A DNA stretch of 64,000 nt from Cardiocondyla obscurior (lineage: Eukaryota; Arthropoda; Insecta; Hymenoptera; Formicidae): positions 5,766,001-5,830,000 of the forward strand of contig NC_091869.1 in NCBI RefSeq assembly GCF_019399895.1. The letters run 5' to 3'. This document shows positions 13,101 to 25,700 of the stretch, piece by piece. The stretch's first letter is position 1; each line of letters opens with the position of its first letter. The position numbers were made by a program, and so were the translations under genes. The notes below the pieces were generated by a model. That model did no database searches, was not told where the DNA came from, and was given only the letters and a program-made list of their open reading frames with translations.

Positions 13101-16100
13101 GGGAGGGGCACGCATCCCCGAATGACAGATGGTATTTTCGCGTATCATGATCGCGGCTAGGATAGTTTCCTATATCGTAGAATATACAGCCCCGGTCTGG
13201 CATCGTCGACATGTCGATAGCAGGCCTCGCCGTGCGATACATCCACCGATATCCCCGTACCATAGGCGCGGACCATCCCCCTCGCTCAACCGCTAAATGG
13301 CCAAGCGAAGCCACCCCCATGGTGCTCAATTATTGATACTTACCCCTCGCGCGCCTCCGGAGCCGCACTGAGAGAAAAATGTTGTTCCTTCCGACTCCAA
13401 CTATAATTTCGTGATATTTCTAGCCGCAGATATAGTCGAGCTGTATTTATATCGACTATTCTTGCTTGAAAGTATCATAAAATAATAGTTAAGGCCGAAA
13501 GAAACTGCACTTTTAACTTGCATTCCTTAGAGCAGTAAACTTTAATTTTTAGATAAGAAAAAAAAATTCGTAACAAGCAATCTTGGAAAACAAATCTAAT
13601 ATTTACGCTCTTTTTTTATTTAAAAAGAAAATAAAAAATAAATATTTTATCAAAGAAGAAATAATTTCTTTTGCGTATCATAAAATACAATTCTAAAAAC
13701 CTAAACGTCAATTAGAAGTGCCATTTAGAGGCTTAAAATTATACGATTGCGTCTCTATTGATTTTTTTCGATTTAACGTTGTAGTTGTAAAAAAAGGTTC
13801 AACGTCGATTGTTAATCAAAAGCAATCGAAAGATCAAAGAAAATTAGCATCGCGACATAATCTTTAAGAACTAGGAGGGTTTGAGAACCCCTGTCGCTTG
13901 CAATGGTCTCGATTAACCGTTTCACCGACTAGAGCGAACAGTGGACGTTTTCCAAGCGAGCTCTATTAGATCTGCCGGAAGTCCTGTGCAGGTTTCCGGA
14001 GGCGGGCGGGCTCCACAATGTTTCTTTGCATCGAATTCGGCCGGCCGATCTGGGTCGCCGAAAAAGATCCAAAAAGGATCTGCGCGCTGATTGGAAGCCT
14101 TCTATTCTGTCCCTTTCTCGGCGAGATACCGTGAGATCGATGGTCGCAGGTTTAATCAAGAGTAGATTCCGGATTTTGGAATTTAGCCGGTCGCACGATA
14201 ACGAATATCGAGACCGCGGGCCCGTCAAAGCGACGCTTTCGTCCCGGAGTGAAAGAAAATATCGGCGGGCGGAAACGATTGCTCTCCATGACGATTAAAT
14301 TGGAAACGAAACACGCTCCGGAACGCGCACGCGAGCATCAACAGCTGTTCTCCCCTTATCTCAATGCGATTTTAAACTGTTTCTACTCCCGCGCCTTTCT
14401 TGGATGCTGCATGAACCCATTAATATCCCGACCACTAAAGCCTCTCGCTCTTGTTATCGGCGGATATGATCTCTCGATCCTTTTCATAAATTTTGAGCCA
14501 GTCACTTCGACGCCTATCCGGTGAGCTCAAAAAGGGAACAAAAAAAAAAATAAAAATAAAAAAAAGGAAATACGGAGAAGAAAGAAAGGCGGGCCGCCTC
14601 CATAAAGCGATCGCTGAGACCCTCGCCCTTTTTCCATAGCGCGCGTCTCTAAGTGTATTAGATTCGCGTTTCGAGTCGTAGTGGAGACCAAAGACGGTGG
14701 AGGGGGAGAGGGGGTGAACTGCGAAGTGTGCAAGAGGGTAAGTCCGAGGACGCGGGCCTGTACCCCGCTAATGGCACCCTCGGGGTATTCCCGGGAACCC
14801 TCTCGTATTTATTATTTAGCGCGGGACGTCCGGAGGAAGCGGGCGAGAAGGGCGAAGAATTGGCGGGCGAAGAAAAGGAGACGGAAAAACGTGGGGGGAC
14901 CGAGACGACGATTCATCCCGCGAATGGGGCACGAAATTCCGTCGATTTAAAGAATAGAGACCGCGGAAATTTAACGCCGGAAAATCGGAAAAAAAAAAAA
15001 AAAGCTGATTCTTGATCTTTAACGTCGATAGAGATTTGCGCACATACACAATTTTTAGAATGCGACAAGAAGTTCTACGTGGATAACAATGACTCTGCGA
15101 TTGATACAGATCCCGGGCGTGTCGTGGAAATTTCGATTTTTTTTTATTTGTTTTTCCTCACATTCGGGAAAACTCACCAGGGATTAAATCCACTCGCAGA
15201 AGATAATCTAGCCATTAGCGCGGGCGTGCTATCCGCGATAAATCGGTGGATTGCTCGGCGGGAAAAAGCGACCGGGAAAAACAGCAGGTCGAAGGGCGAG
15301 AAGAAGGGCTCGTGGGGGTAGGCGAAATCGGAAACGATTGTCGCTCGTGTCCGTTCGAAAAGGCATTCGGCAATTTGCGCGTTCGGGAAATGCATGCTCC
15401 GGTGGCAGCAGCTGCGGTGCGTTATTGATACTACATTTCTCCCGATTTGACGAATTGCCGTGCCGGACTAATGGTCCGAATGCGAAGGCAGCCTCCCGCA
15501 CCCCGGGCGATCGTCGTCTCCGAGGCGCGGTCTCGTAAAACCGTGGCCCTTCTATAACTCATAGGTCTCCCCGTCGAAGGTCGGCAAGAAGGAAAAGGAG
15601 ACGAGGCGAGAGATCGAAAGGAAACGGTCGAACTTATGCTCGGTTAGCCGGCTCAACGTTGGAGGTCAACGTGCTCGACGTCTCGCGTAATTTTCTTTTT
15701 TGCAACGGAACTGTCGACACGAAGGGCTACTCTAGAAATCTCGCTAGGCACGAGGATTCCGCCGCGAGAATGATTCCGTTTCGGTACGAGCTGAATTTGT
15801 CTTTTAAGCTAATTTGTTTTTTATTATTATTTGTTTAGGAAATTATGAGCCGTAAATTTGTATGTGTTAATTAAAATTATTCGCCCGTTATTACTAGCAG
15901 CACTTTGTTTAAAAAATTTATATTATAAATTTTGAACGCTTGAGTACTTTGATGTTCGCGACAAGCCCCAATCGCAGTTCGTTTATTTGATCGGCGACGA
16001 CGACACTTGAAAATAAGGTATCGATTGCAATAGCCATAAGAATACAAAGCTATTAATACTACCAATCCGTAAATCATGATTTTCGCGAAATACCAAATTT

Positions 16101-16186
16101 ACACAAAGTACCAATTAATGTGAATCTTTGAAATAATTTTCCCACCCGAAGTTCTTATAATAAAGAAAGAAAAATAGGCGACTCAC
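10170..16186. other. Long intergenic spacer without a supported gene
   Basis: No exon with convincing splice sites and protein-like sequence was found. Open frames here (for example 12388-12888, 14026-14298 and 15251-15538) overlap on both strands, start at weak codons and look like by-products of GC-rich patches. AT-rich stretches and poly-A/T runs occur at about 11168-11180, 12241-12259, 12913-12936 and 14988-15003. The GC-rich islands at 12400-12900, 13900-14300 and 14580-15700 could hold regulatory DNA or leader exons of a transcript, but nothing specific supports this. Confidence 0.4.
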
Positions 16187-17490
16187 CGATCGATGCGCAG
16201 CAGCGGAGTTAACAATGATGATCTGTAACATACAAAGAAAAATATTATTGTACACATGTGCTAAAAATTTAATTAATTTATCAGTTAAATAATTAAAAAT
16301 AAAATTATTTTTATTAATTATTTTATTATTGAAACGATAAGGTTAATAATTTTGCGTAAAAAAAAGTGATGCTTACCCTGGGGTTGCTCCGCCGGTGCAG
16401 GATGCCTTTCCGAGGCCTCCTCCTCCTCTCAGGATGACTGCATGGGATGGGCCGAATCCTTTTTCCGCGCACAGGACCCAGACTTAACTCCTTTGTCGTC
16501 CCCGTGGAGAAAAGTATTCTGTAACATAAAATAAAATAATTACTATGGTATAGAGATTTAAAATTACAACGAGAAGGATTAAAATTATATAGTTGCGAAT
16601 TGAGAAATTATAAGTTTTATATGCGAAATTTTCACTCCACTAATACTCTCCGCGTTGATATTACTAATAACAGAAGTTAACTCGTGGTACGCAATAGTTA
16701 TATTCGAATACAAAAGATTCTCATCTTCGTACAAACCTCTGCTATCTACGGGTTGACTGCGTGCTCGACTGTACTCGATTACCAGCTCATGCGACTCCGG
16801 AATGCAACGTGAAGACCACGCGAGCTTGACCGTCCGACCTCTGTTTACGTACATAGCTCTATAATAGATACATTCCAGATATATAAGACATTAAAATCCC
16901 GCGACACTCTGTATTCATGAAACAAATCAATGCGAAAAAAAACACTTTCCATTATAAAAAAGAAATTTAATCGCGCCTCTAATTATATTATCAATTAAAT
17001 TTATAAAAATTAAATAATGCTTACTCTTCAAGTGGTTTCCCCCGATGCATGGTGTCTTTCCGTCGTCTCCTTTTCCTCACATAATGTTGAGAGTCGTGCT
17101 AGATTTATATCTTTGCACTCGCAATCTGCTCCGGTTCGATTCCTACGCAGCTACGTTGAGTATATTCTGGATTCTCTTCTGGATCTGAAACAGAACGAAA
17201 TGTATGGATGATTAACAAATCAATTACGAATATACTATAAAAATGCAATTATTTTACGGTGCGTGTACTCACTCGTGTTGCTGGCTGCGTTCGACCATTA
17301 TGTACGCAACGCGACGAGATAAACTCACGCGTAGGTTCGTACTCCGTACGCCGCTAAGGATTGCCGTAGGTCGCACAGTTGTCGTAGACCCAGACAACGC
17401 CAAGAGAGTGGGAAAGAGCCCGGCTGTGTTGATCACGTACGTCGCACGCGTCGTTGACCTCTGCGCGTACACCCACCCACTACACAGCAA
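16187..17490 (-). ncRNA. Putative spliced non-coding transcript, minus strand
   Basis: On the minus strand there are exon-like blocks with matched acceptor and donor signals: 17025-17184 (TTTCAG acceptor, GTAAGC donor), 16377-16518 (GTTACAG acceptor, GTAAGC donor) and 16187-16222 (GTTACAG acceptor, GTGAGT donor). An upstream block ends at a GTGAGT donor near 17270. All three frames of 17025-17184 contain stops, so the joined product is not a conserved-looking protein. The transcript start and its last exon are not resolved. It could instead be the untranslated 5' part of a minus-strand gene. Support is splice-site pattern only. Confidence 0.35.
16371..17090 (-). repeat. Diverged tandem duplication of an exon end and its donor site
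   Basis: Segment 16371-16440 and segment 17019-17090 align at roughly 70 percent by eye. They share the minus-strand GTAAGC donor, a CTTTCCG core and a CTCCT-rich tract in the same order. The two copies are the 3' parts of two consecutive exons of the putative minus-strand transcript, so the unit appears to be one exon plus splice donor duplicated about 650 bp apart. Confidence 0.4.
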
Positions 17491-18274
17491 ATATCACACT
17501 GAAAATTACACGAATATATCGTGAACTTCTAACTGATTAATACGTCGCGGTTTTCGTCGATGATTTCTCACTTCAAGGTCGGGCAAGCTCCAACCGAACT
17601 GATCGACGATTTACTCCTAGTTCTACCAACGATATTTCTGTCGGCCGTGTCGTCGAAATTCCGTGGCCGGCAGATACGCCGTCGGTAGCACTAGAATGAA
17701 TCGTCGATCAGCTTTCTTGGAGCTTGATCGAAGCAAATCTGAACCGATATTTGTAAGTTACGTGACTGGCCGAGAGAACTAATGATTCGCGTAATTTATG
17801 TATAAATGGGGTTATAGCTTACTTTGAGGGAGGGATGTTAGGTGTTCCTTGCACACAGAGCGCGGATAGGACATGATTTGTGACGAGAATGCATCCTTCG
17901 TTCGTTAAGTGCCTTGCGTAGGTGATGCTTGGTCGGCGGCCGTAGAGAGAAAGAGAGAGATGGCGGAACTCACTAGCGCACTTGCACGGCACTCCGCCGC
18001 GCGTGCGTCGCTAGCGCCTACAAGTGGCCTGGTTTTTAACAACTATTTAAATTGCTACGAAATTTAAAGCGTTACAATATTTGCACGATATAAATTACAT
18101 TCAAGAGTGAGAATAATTTAAAATACATTGTATTAAAAAATCATGCGACTTACTGATTGATGCTCTGTTATTAAACAATTAGAATCAAAGTTATTATTTT
18201 AATAAGATTTCTAACAATAAGATATCGGGTTGCGTCGCCTTTCCATGTACATAATACTCGCAAAAGTCGAACTA

Positions 18275-18304
18275 TTAATTTACAATCGAAGGATTGTAAA
18301 TTAA
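18275..18304. repeat. Perfect 13-bp stem hairpin with a 4-nt loop
   Basis: Positions 18275-18287 are exactly complementary to 18292-18304 with loop GAAG. It lies in the spacer and is not followed by any recognised element, so it is reported as an inverted repeat only. Confidence 0.6.
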
Positions 18305-19232
18305 CAATTAATTCACCTCGTTAAGATTCGCAGCGTAAAGATCGGCGATCGCAGAAGCTAGTTCGCGTCAAGCCGGTAGCTCTAATCAGTGAACGTAAGC
18401 ACTTTTCATCCACGTATGTGCGGACTTACGCTGCCTGCGTAATGCGTGGCTCAAATAGCTCAAGGCTCAATCTTCCGCTAGCGGCTAAAGCACACAGCAG
18501 TCGTGACGTCAGTCGTGCAAGCCACGTATGTCGCTCGGCCGCCGCTTGTGTTTATTATCCTCGACCATCGTGTCTGCACAGTTTAACGCGCTACAAAGGA
18601 ATTTATGCGTCAAACATTATATCAAATATTCACCTCAGCGTGTCAAGAGTCTGTACCTGGCAGGCGCGTCGCGGTGCTTCTTGATTATTTTATCGCTTGC
18701 ATTTCACCTGATCAATCTGCGGAAATAAATGTAACCAATGTTCGAATGTGTTCGTAAATTGCATTTGGAAGAACAATAAGCGTTTAAAATACAATGTGAG
18801 ATATACGTACGTTTGTAATTTGTTCTTGAAAATTGAGATTTGTTTCTTAGCGTAGATCAAGCGAGAGTGACCGACGCGCAAGACGCGCGCGCTATGTAAC
18901 GACAGAACTTAGCTGTAAGACACGTGGTGCCATCCGTCGCCGTTGTATCTAAACACCGGATTCGCGCCTCAAAGAACCAAAATTTAATTTATCCATAGAG
19001 GAACGTAAGCTTTTGCAAGAAAAAATTACTTAAAAAATGCTTTGTTCGATTATTTTAACCTTCTTTTTTTTAACAATTAAGTATTTATGTGAAAAAATAA
19101 TTACACCGGAAGCTTTTTGTTTTCTTCATTGATCCGGACGTTAGTAAAAAAAAAAAAGGAGGAAGGAAAGGACGAAATTACATTACACATAGCTAGCAGC
19201 ATTCCTGGAATGATAATGGCGTCATTTAAAGT

Positions 19233-19282
19233 GTTCGCGTAATTAACGAAGCTAAAAACTTTTGACCCTTAATTACGCGAAC
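19233..19282. repeat. Perfect 14-bp inverted repeat with a 22-nt loop
   Basis: GTTCGCGTAATTAA at 19233-19246 is repeated exactly in inverted orientation at 19269-19282. The stem is too short for a typical microRNA precursor. It may be a paired binding site or a small palindromic element. Confidence 0.6.
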
Positions 19283-22200
19283 CATTGTGCGCCCATAGAG
19301 TCCTTTCTTTCTCTCAGATGCAATGGCAACACGAATGCGCTCCACTGGAAAAAAAAAAAAATCCCGCGTCCTGCAATCTGCATTTATAACGCTCAGCCCT
19401 TTACGTACGAATATTTTCTCATATTACAGAACATTCTTCAACGCTATCGAAATGCAAATTACAAACAACGAATTTATTGCTAATCAAAAGTAAAACTATT
19501 TCAAGAAATACAACTGAATCCAGTGCAAAGAAGAAAATATATATAAAATATTAAATTGATATCAAATTAATTTATAAGCACCGATTTTAAGATACTAACG
19601 ACTTACATTTTATTCCAGATCGCAGAAACTTTGGCGTTATCGAATAGAGTCGTTACGGAGAAAGGAAAAAAGTATCCACGAAAGGCTTATAAAAGCGAGT
19701 CTAACATCTGCATGCTCGGTGGATGATCACATCTCCATTGTCTCTACGTTTGGTTGAGAAGCGCCTATTCAACGGCTGTTTGTATGGATGGGTCCATAAC
19801 GCTTGTGCCTCCTGTTATTTCGGTAAATACTACCCATGGCATCCCATTGTCTCGAGAGTCGAATATTTATGTAAAACGAGCGGTTGTCAAGAGAGTAACA
19901 TTCTATTACACGCTTACACACGCTGCACTTTACATCACCCGGTACGTTTCACACGTTGTATCATTTTATTGATTGCGTGTTTATTACAAAGCTTCTTCCT
20001 TACAGCCAGCAACAGTCCTTGTTAAATTTTTAACCTCTTTTTCTAAAAATTAAACTCTATAATTCAAATGGAGACTAAAAAAAAAAAGTTAATAACATTA
20101 GCAGCGCTAGTTCAATAAGGTTAGATTGCTCTCTCTTAAAAATTGCACTCAGGCCAACTGCCAATGAATGATAATTATTAATTAAATGTTTGTTTTTTTA
20201 GAAATCAACTTTAACTGCAACGAAAGTTCTCTGCCCTATCCGTCGAGCCAGTTTGCATCTTGTGAGAGTGGGTGGCCGGATATGAGGACCGAATCGGCTG
20301 GCACCAGCACTAGCAGGCCCCTGGTAGGGAGAGACGGATACCGTGCAACAGTCGTGGCCCTTGGGGCCTCTCTAGCGACTCGGGAGGGGAGAACAGGGGG
20401 CAAAGGCACATTCCAAGGCGGAACGGCTGCCAGTGAAGGTGGAAGGACCCAGCACTCTCTCACGGCGTCCTGCTTCGAGTTTCTTCTTCAGCTGCGCTCC
20501 GTTTCGACACAGCAGCGTGCAATTTGTCAGAAAACATCCATATTTTATCACATTTTTGCTCTGCACACTGTGTTTTGCCGAAATTTGTTGAATTCTGGCT
20601 GTGAGTGCACTTTCCTGCGTGGCGTGGCGTGAAATTGTGAACGTTTCGTCAGGTAGCTAAGAAAACAGAATTTATATACATTCTTAATGTTGTTTGTGAT
20701 TTATTGTACCGTTCAGTATCACGATACAAGATACTGATATAAATTTTGTGTATAATTGTGTATAAATAATTGTGCATCTTGATGTTTCGTTTTGACTAGT
20801 CGCTTTATCAAGCAATTAATTTTGTAGAAATAACCGATTGCTCAGCGAGATCTCGTCGTTAACGAACACTCGAGGCCTTCACATCTGTTCTGCCGGCTCG
20901 TTACTCCCCTCAGTCTTCGTCGTGGGACCGCCACAATCCCTTACGTGACGCCTCAAGGGACCACGCTGGGCGTCGCGTCGATTAACAATCGGGAAAGCAA
21001 CTTTCGGACATTCCTCGGAAAATGCTGCCAAGGACAGCGAGAAACAAGCGTCAACCCTTCGCGCAGCGGGACCTCAATTGCACGTAGCTTTCTGAGCGTG
21101 CAAAGGACAACGATCAAGAGCCATTTCGCCAATGTAGATCAACTTCAATCTTGGCAGTTCGTCTCTCCAATTCCGAACGTTAGAGCAAGACGAAAAGCAA
21201 GTTGGATCGAGATCAAAGTCAGCTCATGTTGGTAGAAGCTCCCTTAAGGGAACCTGGGCGATTTGCGGAAAGACCAAGTCGCAGGTGAGCGCAAACTACG
21301 TCATCTCGACTGCGATACAGATTACGGCATTAAGCGCCGGTCGTACGATTTCGTAACGCGCGTGCGAAACACGGAACCCAGCGAAAAGGTCGTTACTTCT
21401 TCTCACGACCTCGAGACCGACGGACTAGATCGCGAGGAACAATCCGGAGAAACTTCTAAGCGATTTACATAACCGTTCGCGGTTTCGTAGACCTGCGAAG
21501 GGAAAGCTTTAACTTTTATTTGAACTTTTATACGGTATACATTGCGTAATTCTTTGGTGATTTGTTTATATTATAATGTTCCTCGAGGTCGGCAATTATT
21601 TTCAAAAATGTTCTTGTTGAATAAATCAGTTCTTGGCTGTGAGACAAAGCGATTCCGAGATTACGCGATCGACTGAACTGGGTCAGAATCTTAACTACGA
21701 CCATTAGGAGGAATGTTCTTTGTAATTTCGCACGGTTGCCTGGCCTCCAGGACAAGCGAAATTAAATCCACGTGCCGCAGAGATATTCTCATTCTTGCTG
21801 GACCACCGCGAGATCATTGAACGGCAGAAAAAAACTCGCGGCGTCCGGGCGCAAGCCATCGGCATCGAACTTGACCGTGGCCTTCGGAGTCTTTGCGCTT
21901 GTATAACGAGATACGAGGAATGTGAGCGGCTCGGAGTCACTGGTACTTACGAAGACCACTTCGGACTGGTTATGGCAGCTAGATGCCCGATATCGAATAA
22001 ATTCGCGACGCTGGGAATGTAATTAATTTCGTGAAACACAAATTTCGCCGCGCATTTTTTTTATTTTGTTTAACTTCCACGTGGGCGACGTACAAGAATT
22101 GAAATTGAAATTGAAAACGAGTAACCTGTTATACGCATTTAATTATCTCTTGATTGCAATCTTTAAAAAAAATCTTAGCCAAAACATTTTAATTTTTTAA

Positions 22201-22761
22201 TTTATTCTAATTTAAAAGAAATATGATTTCTAATTTAAAATATTATATTTATAAACTTAAGTTAGTTAATTGGAGAAAATTACTTTCTAATTATTCTTAT
22301 ATTTTATTATTTGCTTAAATTATAATTTTATGTTTTCTTATTTCTGGTATAGTAAACTTACCATTAAAAAGCGTAACAATTCTTAACGAGGTAAACGAGT
22401 AATAAAACGCTTCAGTGCTTTCTTGAAGTCTACACAATGCTCAGTCGTAAAATGACCGACTTCTCTTTTGAAAAGTCACGAACCACTGAAGTCTTCTCGA
22501 AGAGAAGATGTTTATTCAAGTTCGAGAAGTCATTGGAAAAGTTTTAACGGCAAGTGGTGGCGAAGCTTTCGTTGGTTTCCAACATGCCTTGTCATTTAAA
22601 GATTTGTCAGTTTTATTTTCTAATTTTTTTTTTTATGAAATCAATCTTTTTATGCTTCAAGCTTTTTTTTTATTTTTTTATTTTTTTTATACATGTATAA
22701 ATACATATATATCTTGTAAATTTGTTTAATTTTCATATATTATTTTATTTCAGATCTTAAA

Positions 22762-25700
22762 ATGTCTCAACCGGAATTGATCAGTGATTTAGACGTGCCG
22801 GAAAACTCACAGCATCCCTGCCAGTGTTCCTCGATCAACAATATGGATCCCATGAGGACACCGAGAGACAGAATAGACCGGCATATGAATGCCAGCAGAA
22901 TCTCCAACAATCAGGATCTTCCGCGGAATTTGGAGACTTTACAGAACGTTTTCGAGCCCGTGCGAAGGCTGGAGAGTCCTCACCCAGAAAAATCGCAGAT
23001 TAATCTGGATAACACGAGGAATGTCGATCTTCTGGAGCATCAAGTGAACATGTCGTCTAGTTCCAGATCGATGAACAGTCCAAATTCGTTACTGTCTCTT
23101 CACGGGCACAACCTGTCATGCAGCCCTCGCAATTTAGATTTATCGCGTAATCTGGCCTTTGAAGCGGCGCGGAGAGTCCAAGAAACCTCTACCTTGCAAG
23201 AAGGTCAGCGTAGCTTGACCTCGAGTCCCAGTCCCTTGCTGGACGCAGGGTCAAGTTTGCTCGAGACCGGCAACGACCTTGACAAGCAATTAGAAGATCG
23301 CACCGGCTTGTCGTCACAAAAACTAAACTCCAGCAAGGAGAAATTGAAGAACGTGCAGCAGGTGTTGAATCCCTACCAGCATCATCACGAGGCGGTGGAG
23401 CGTGGCGTTCACGGGCATTTTCACGGCGATATACACAGTCATATTTACAAGCATACTGATAATTTCAGAAACACCAATCTCGACGAGAGCTTGATAGGCT
23501 TTCAACAGCATCAGCGACAGCATACGCATCACCATCACGGCAATGCAAAGACGAGCGTCGCGCATCATCACGCTCACACACCAGGAATGACCGGGCATCA
23601 TCACGGAAATCTGGCAGCCAGCCTGAATCACGTTCATGGTAATTCCGGTCCTCTCCACGGATCTGGTTTGTATTTTGTACTTTCATAATTTTTTATTAAT
23701 TAATATTATTTAAACTATATTATATATTAACGCGTTGGTTGCTGCTTCAGGTTCCGGCTCTATAAACCAAGCCGGCTCCGCCACTTCTATGGGACATCAT
23801 CATCCAATGACGATTGCGGCCACAATCAACCATCTCAACTCACCCCACAGTCATCACCGACTCAACGCCGGCTCGAGCTTGGCTCATCACTCAAATCCCA
23901 CCTTTCCTAGCGACCACCATGGCACCTCGGGTGCACTGAGCGGCGCCTCGTCAAATTCCAGCATGATGAACCACGGCGGGTCACCCACGGTGCATCGGCA
24001 CGTGGTTAACGTCAACAGCAGCTTGTCGACGACGCCCTTGGGTGGCCATCATCGTGGCAGCTCGTCGGGCAGTCTGACCGGCCGCTCCAGCGTGAACCAC
24101 CACCACGTCAGCTCCGGCATATCGTGTGAGTCTTCGTCGTCGAACGCGAATACCAGAACACACAGCCGGCTGGACCACGTCCACGACCACCATCATCATC
24201 TGCAGTCGGTGCACCCGTTACACGCGAGTCACACCGACACCAGGCCAAGGGAGCGGGCGCCTTCCAGCCTGGATCATCACGGGCATCTCCACGGCCACGT
24301 ACATAATCATGGCCATCCGCACGGGCAAAGCGACACCAAGAATGCGTCTCTCATGGGCATTGACGCTATTCAGGTTCGTGCAAGATCTAGATCATGCCAT
24401 TTAGTTCGCATTAAAAAATCCCAGAATTTTCAGGCTGTCGCTCTTTTCGAATTAGAGCGCTTTAAATCTCTGGCCCTCGCACCTCCTACAATTGTAAAAG
24501 GACCGTTTCAAGAAATTAATTAGATCCACCGTATGATTGCGCGCTCATAAATTTTCTTCATACTTCGCGAAATGAGGAGAATGACTTATGCCACCGTTCC
24601 GCCCAGCGGCTCGTATATTCCTTGCCGTTTTTGCCGCCACATCTGAGAAAATACATGTTCGTGAATCGCCATATCTCTATCCGCGCACGCTTGAGTTACG
24701 CTCACCGTGTCCCGGCCACGCGAGAAGCTATAAATCGTGTACTAAGCAACGGTTCTGCCCTTAGAGCTTATATCGGGAAATATTTTCAGCCGAGAGCCGA
24801 ATGTGCAGCGCGCGCAGGAATGATTAATGATCGCTGCCCGCTGCAGAGATATTCGAATTTCGCCGCGAGCGCGGCAAAAAAAAAAATATTAATTTTACCG
24901 GGCACTCTTTACCCGCGGGTGTCAACAACGAAGCTCCGTGCTAACATTAAAAATCATGTGAGATTCACACGTCGCTTGAGTTTAACGATCACGACGTTCA
25001 AGAGCTAGGCAGAGACGATTACAAAATAATGGCCTGCTTAAGCCATACGTAATATTAATAACGCACAAAAAAACACAATTAATTGCCTGTAAAAGTTAAT
25101 TATTTCACTTTGTATACCGCCTTCGACTCATTAACGATTCATTTTCTAACGCTTACCATCTGATAGCGATATTTTTCGATGTAGATTAATGTAGTTCAAA
25201 CTTTATTAATTGCTGCAGAATTAATGAGAATAAAATAAAAAAATACTGAGATTTTTAAATGCTTTGAATACTTATATATTTAACAAAAATATATTTTTAG
25301 GTTTCGGCTCCGACGAAGAATAAATGCCAGTGCCATATGATGCACTCCGGAGGGAGCAACGAAGGAGCCGAAGGTGAGAGTGACGGGGGCGTCGAGATGG
25401 CATCAAGAACACATCAACCTCCTGCACTTCCTCCGCGTCCGCCGCCGAGACCCGCGAGACGCTACGAAGCAACTACTGCCAGTCAGTGTGAGTAATTTAA
25501 TTCTTGTTTCATTAAACATTAGTAACTTATCTATTTAACTTTATTATCTATCTAGATTGTTTTTGAACTCCTTAAATGTAACCAATGAATTTTACTGAGT
25601 AATCCATTTTAACAGAGTTGTATTTAGTACAGATTTAGTATCACCGTTTAATATTTCCTCCACTTATACGTCGATACGAATGACATTAACTCGCTTCATA

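Larger units (their letters stand above)
17491..22753. other. Spacer and probable leader region upstream of the ENTREP-like gene
   Basis: No protein-coding exon is supported. Two strong inverted repeats lie at 18275-18304 and 19233-19282. The block 20230-20652 is GC-richer and ends at a plausible donor (GTCAG/GTAGCT at 20653), so it could be an untranslated first exon for the gene starting at 22762. The block 20860-21470 is similar in composition. From 22040 to 22750 the DNA is AT-rich, ending in the T-rich tract and CAG acceptor that open the first coding exon at 22754. Open frames in this interval look random. Confidence 0.35.

Noticed and set aside
14026..15540. Series of 60-100-codon frames on both strands
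   Set aside because: They overlap in several frames at once, which is what an Arg-rich, CpG-rich patch gives by chance.
17269..17490. 73-codon minus-strand frame ending at a donor
   Set aside because: It lacks an ATG start, and joining it to the next minus-strand exon meets a stop after a few codons.
20186..20632. 148-codon frame upstream of the ENTREP-like gene
   Set aside because: The peptide has no recognisable pattern; the block is better read as a possible untranslated exon.
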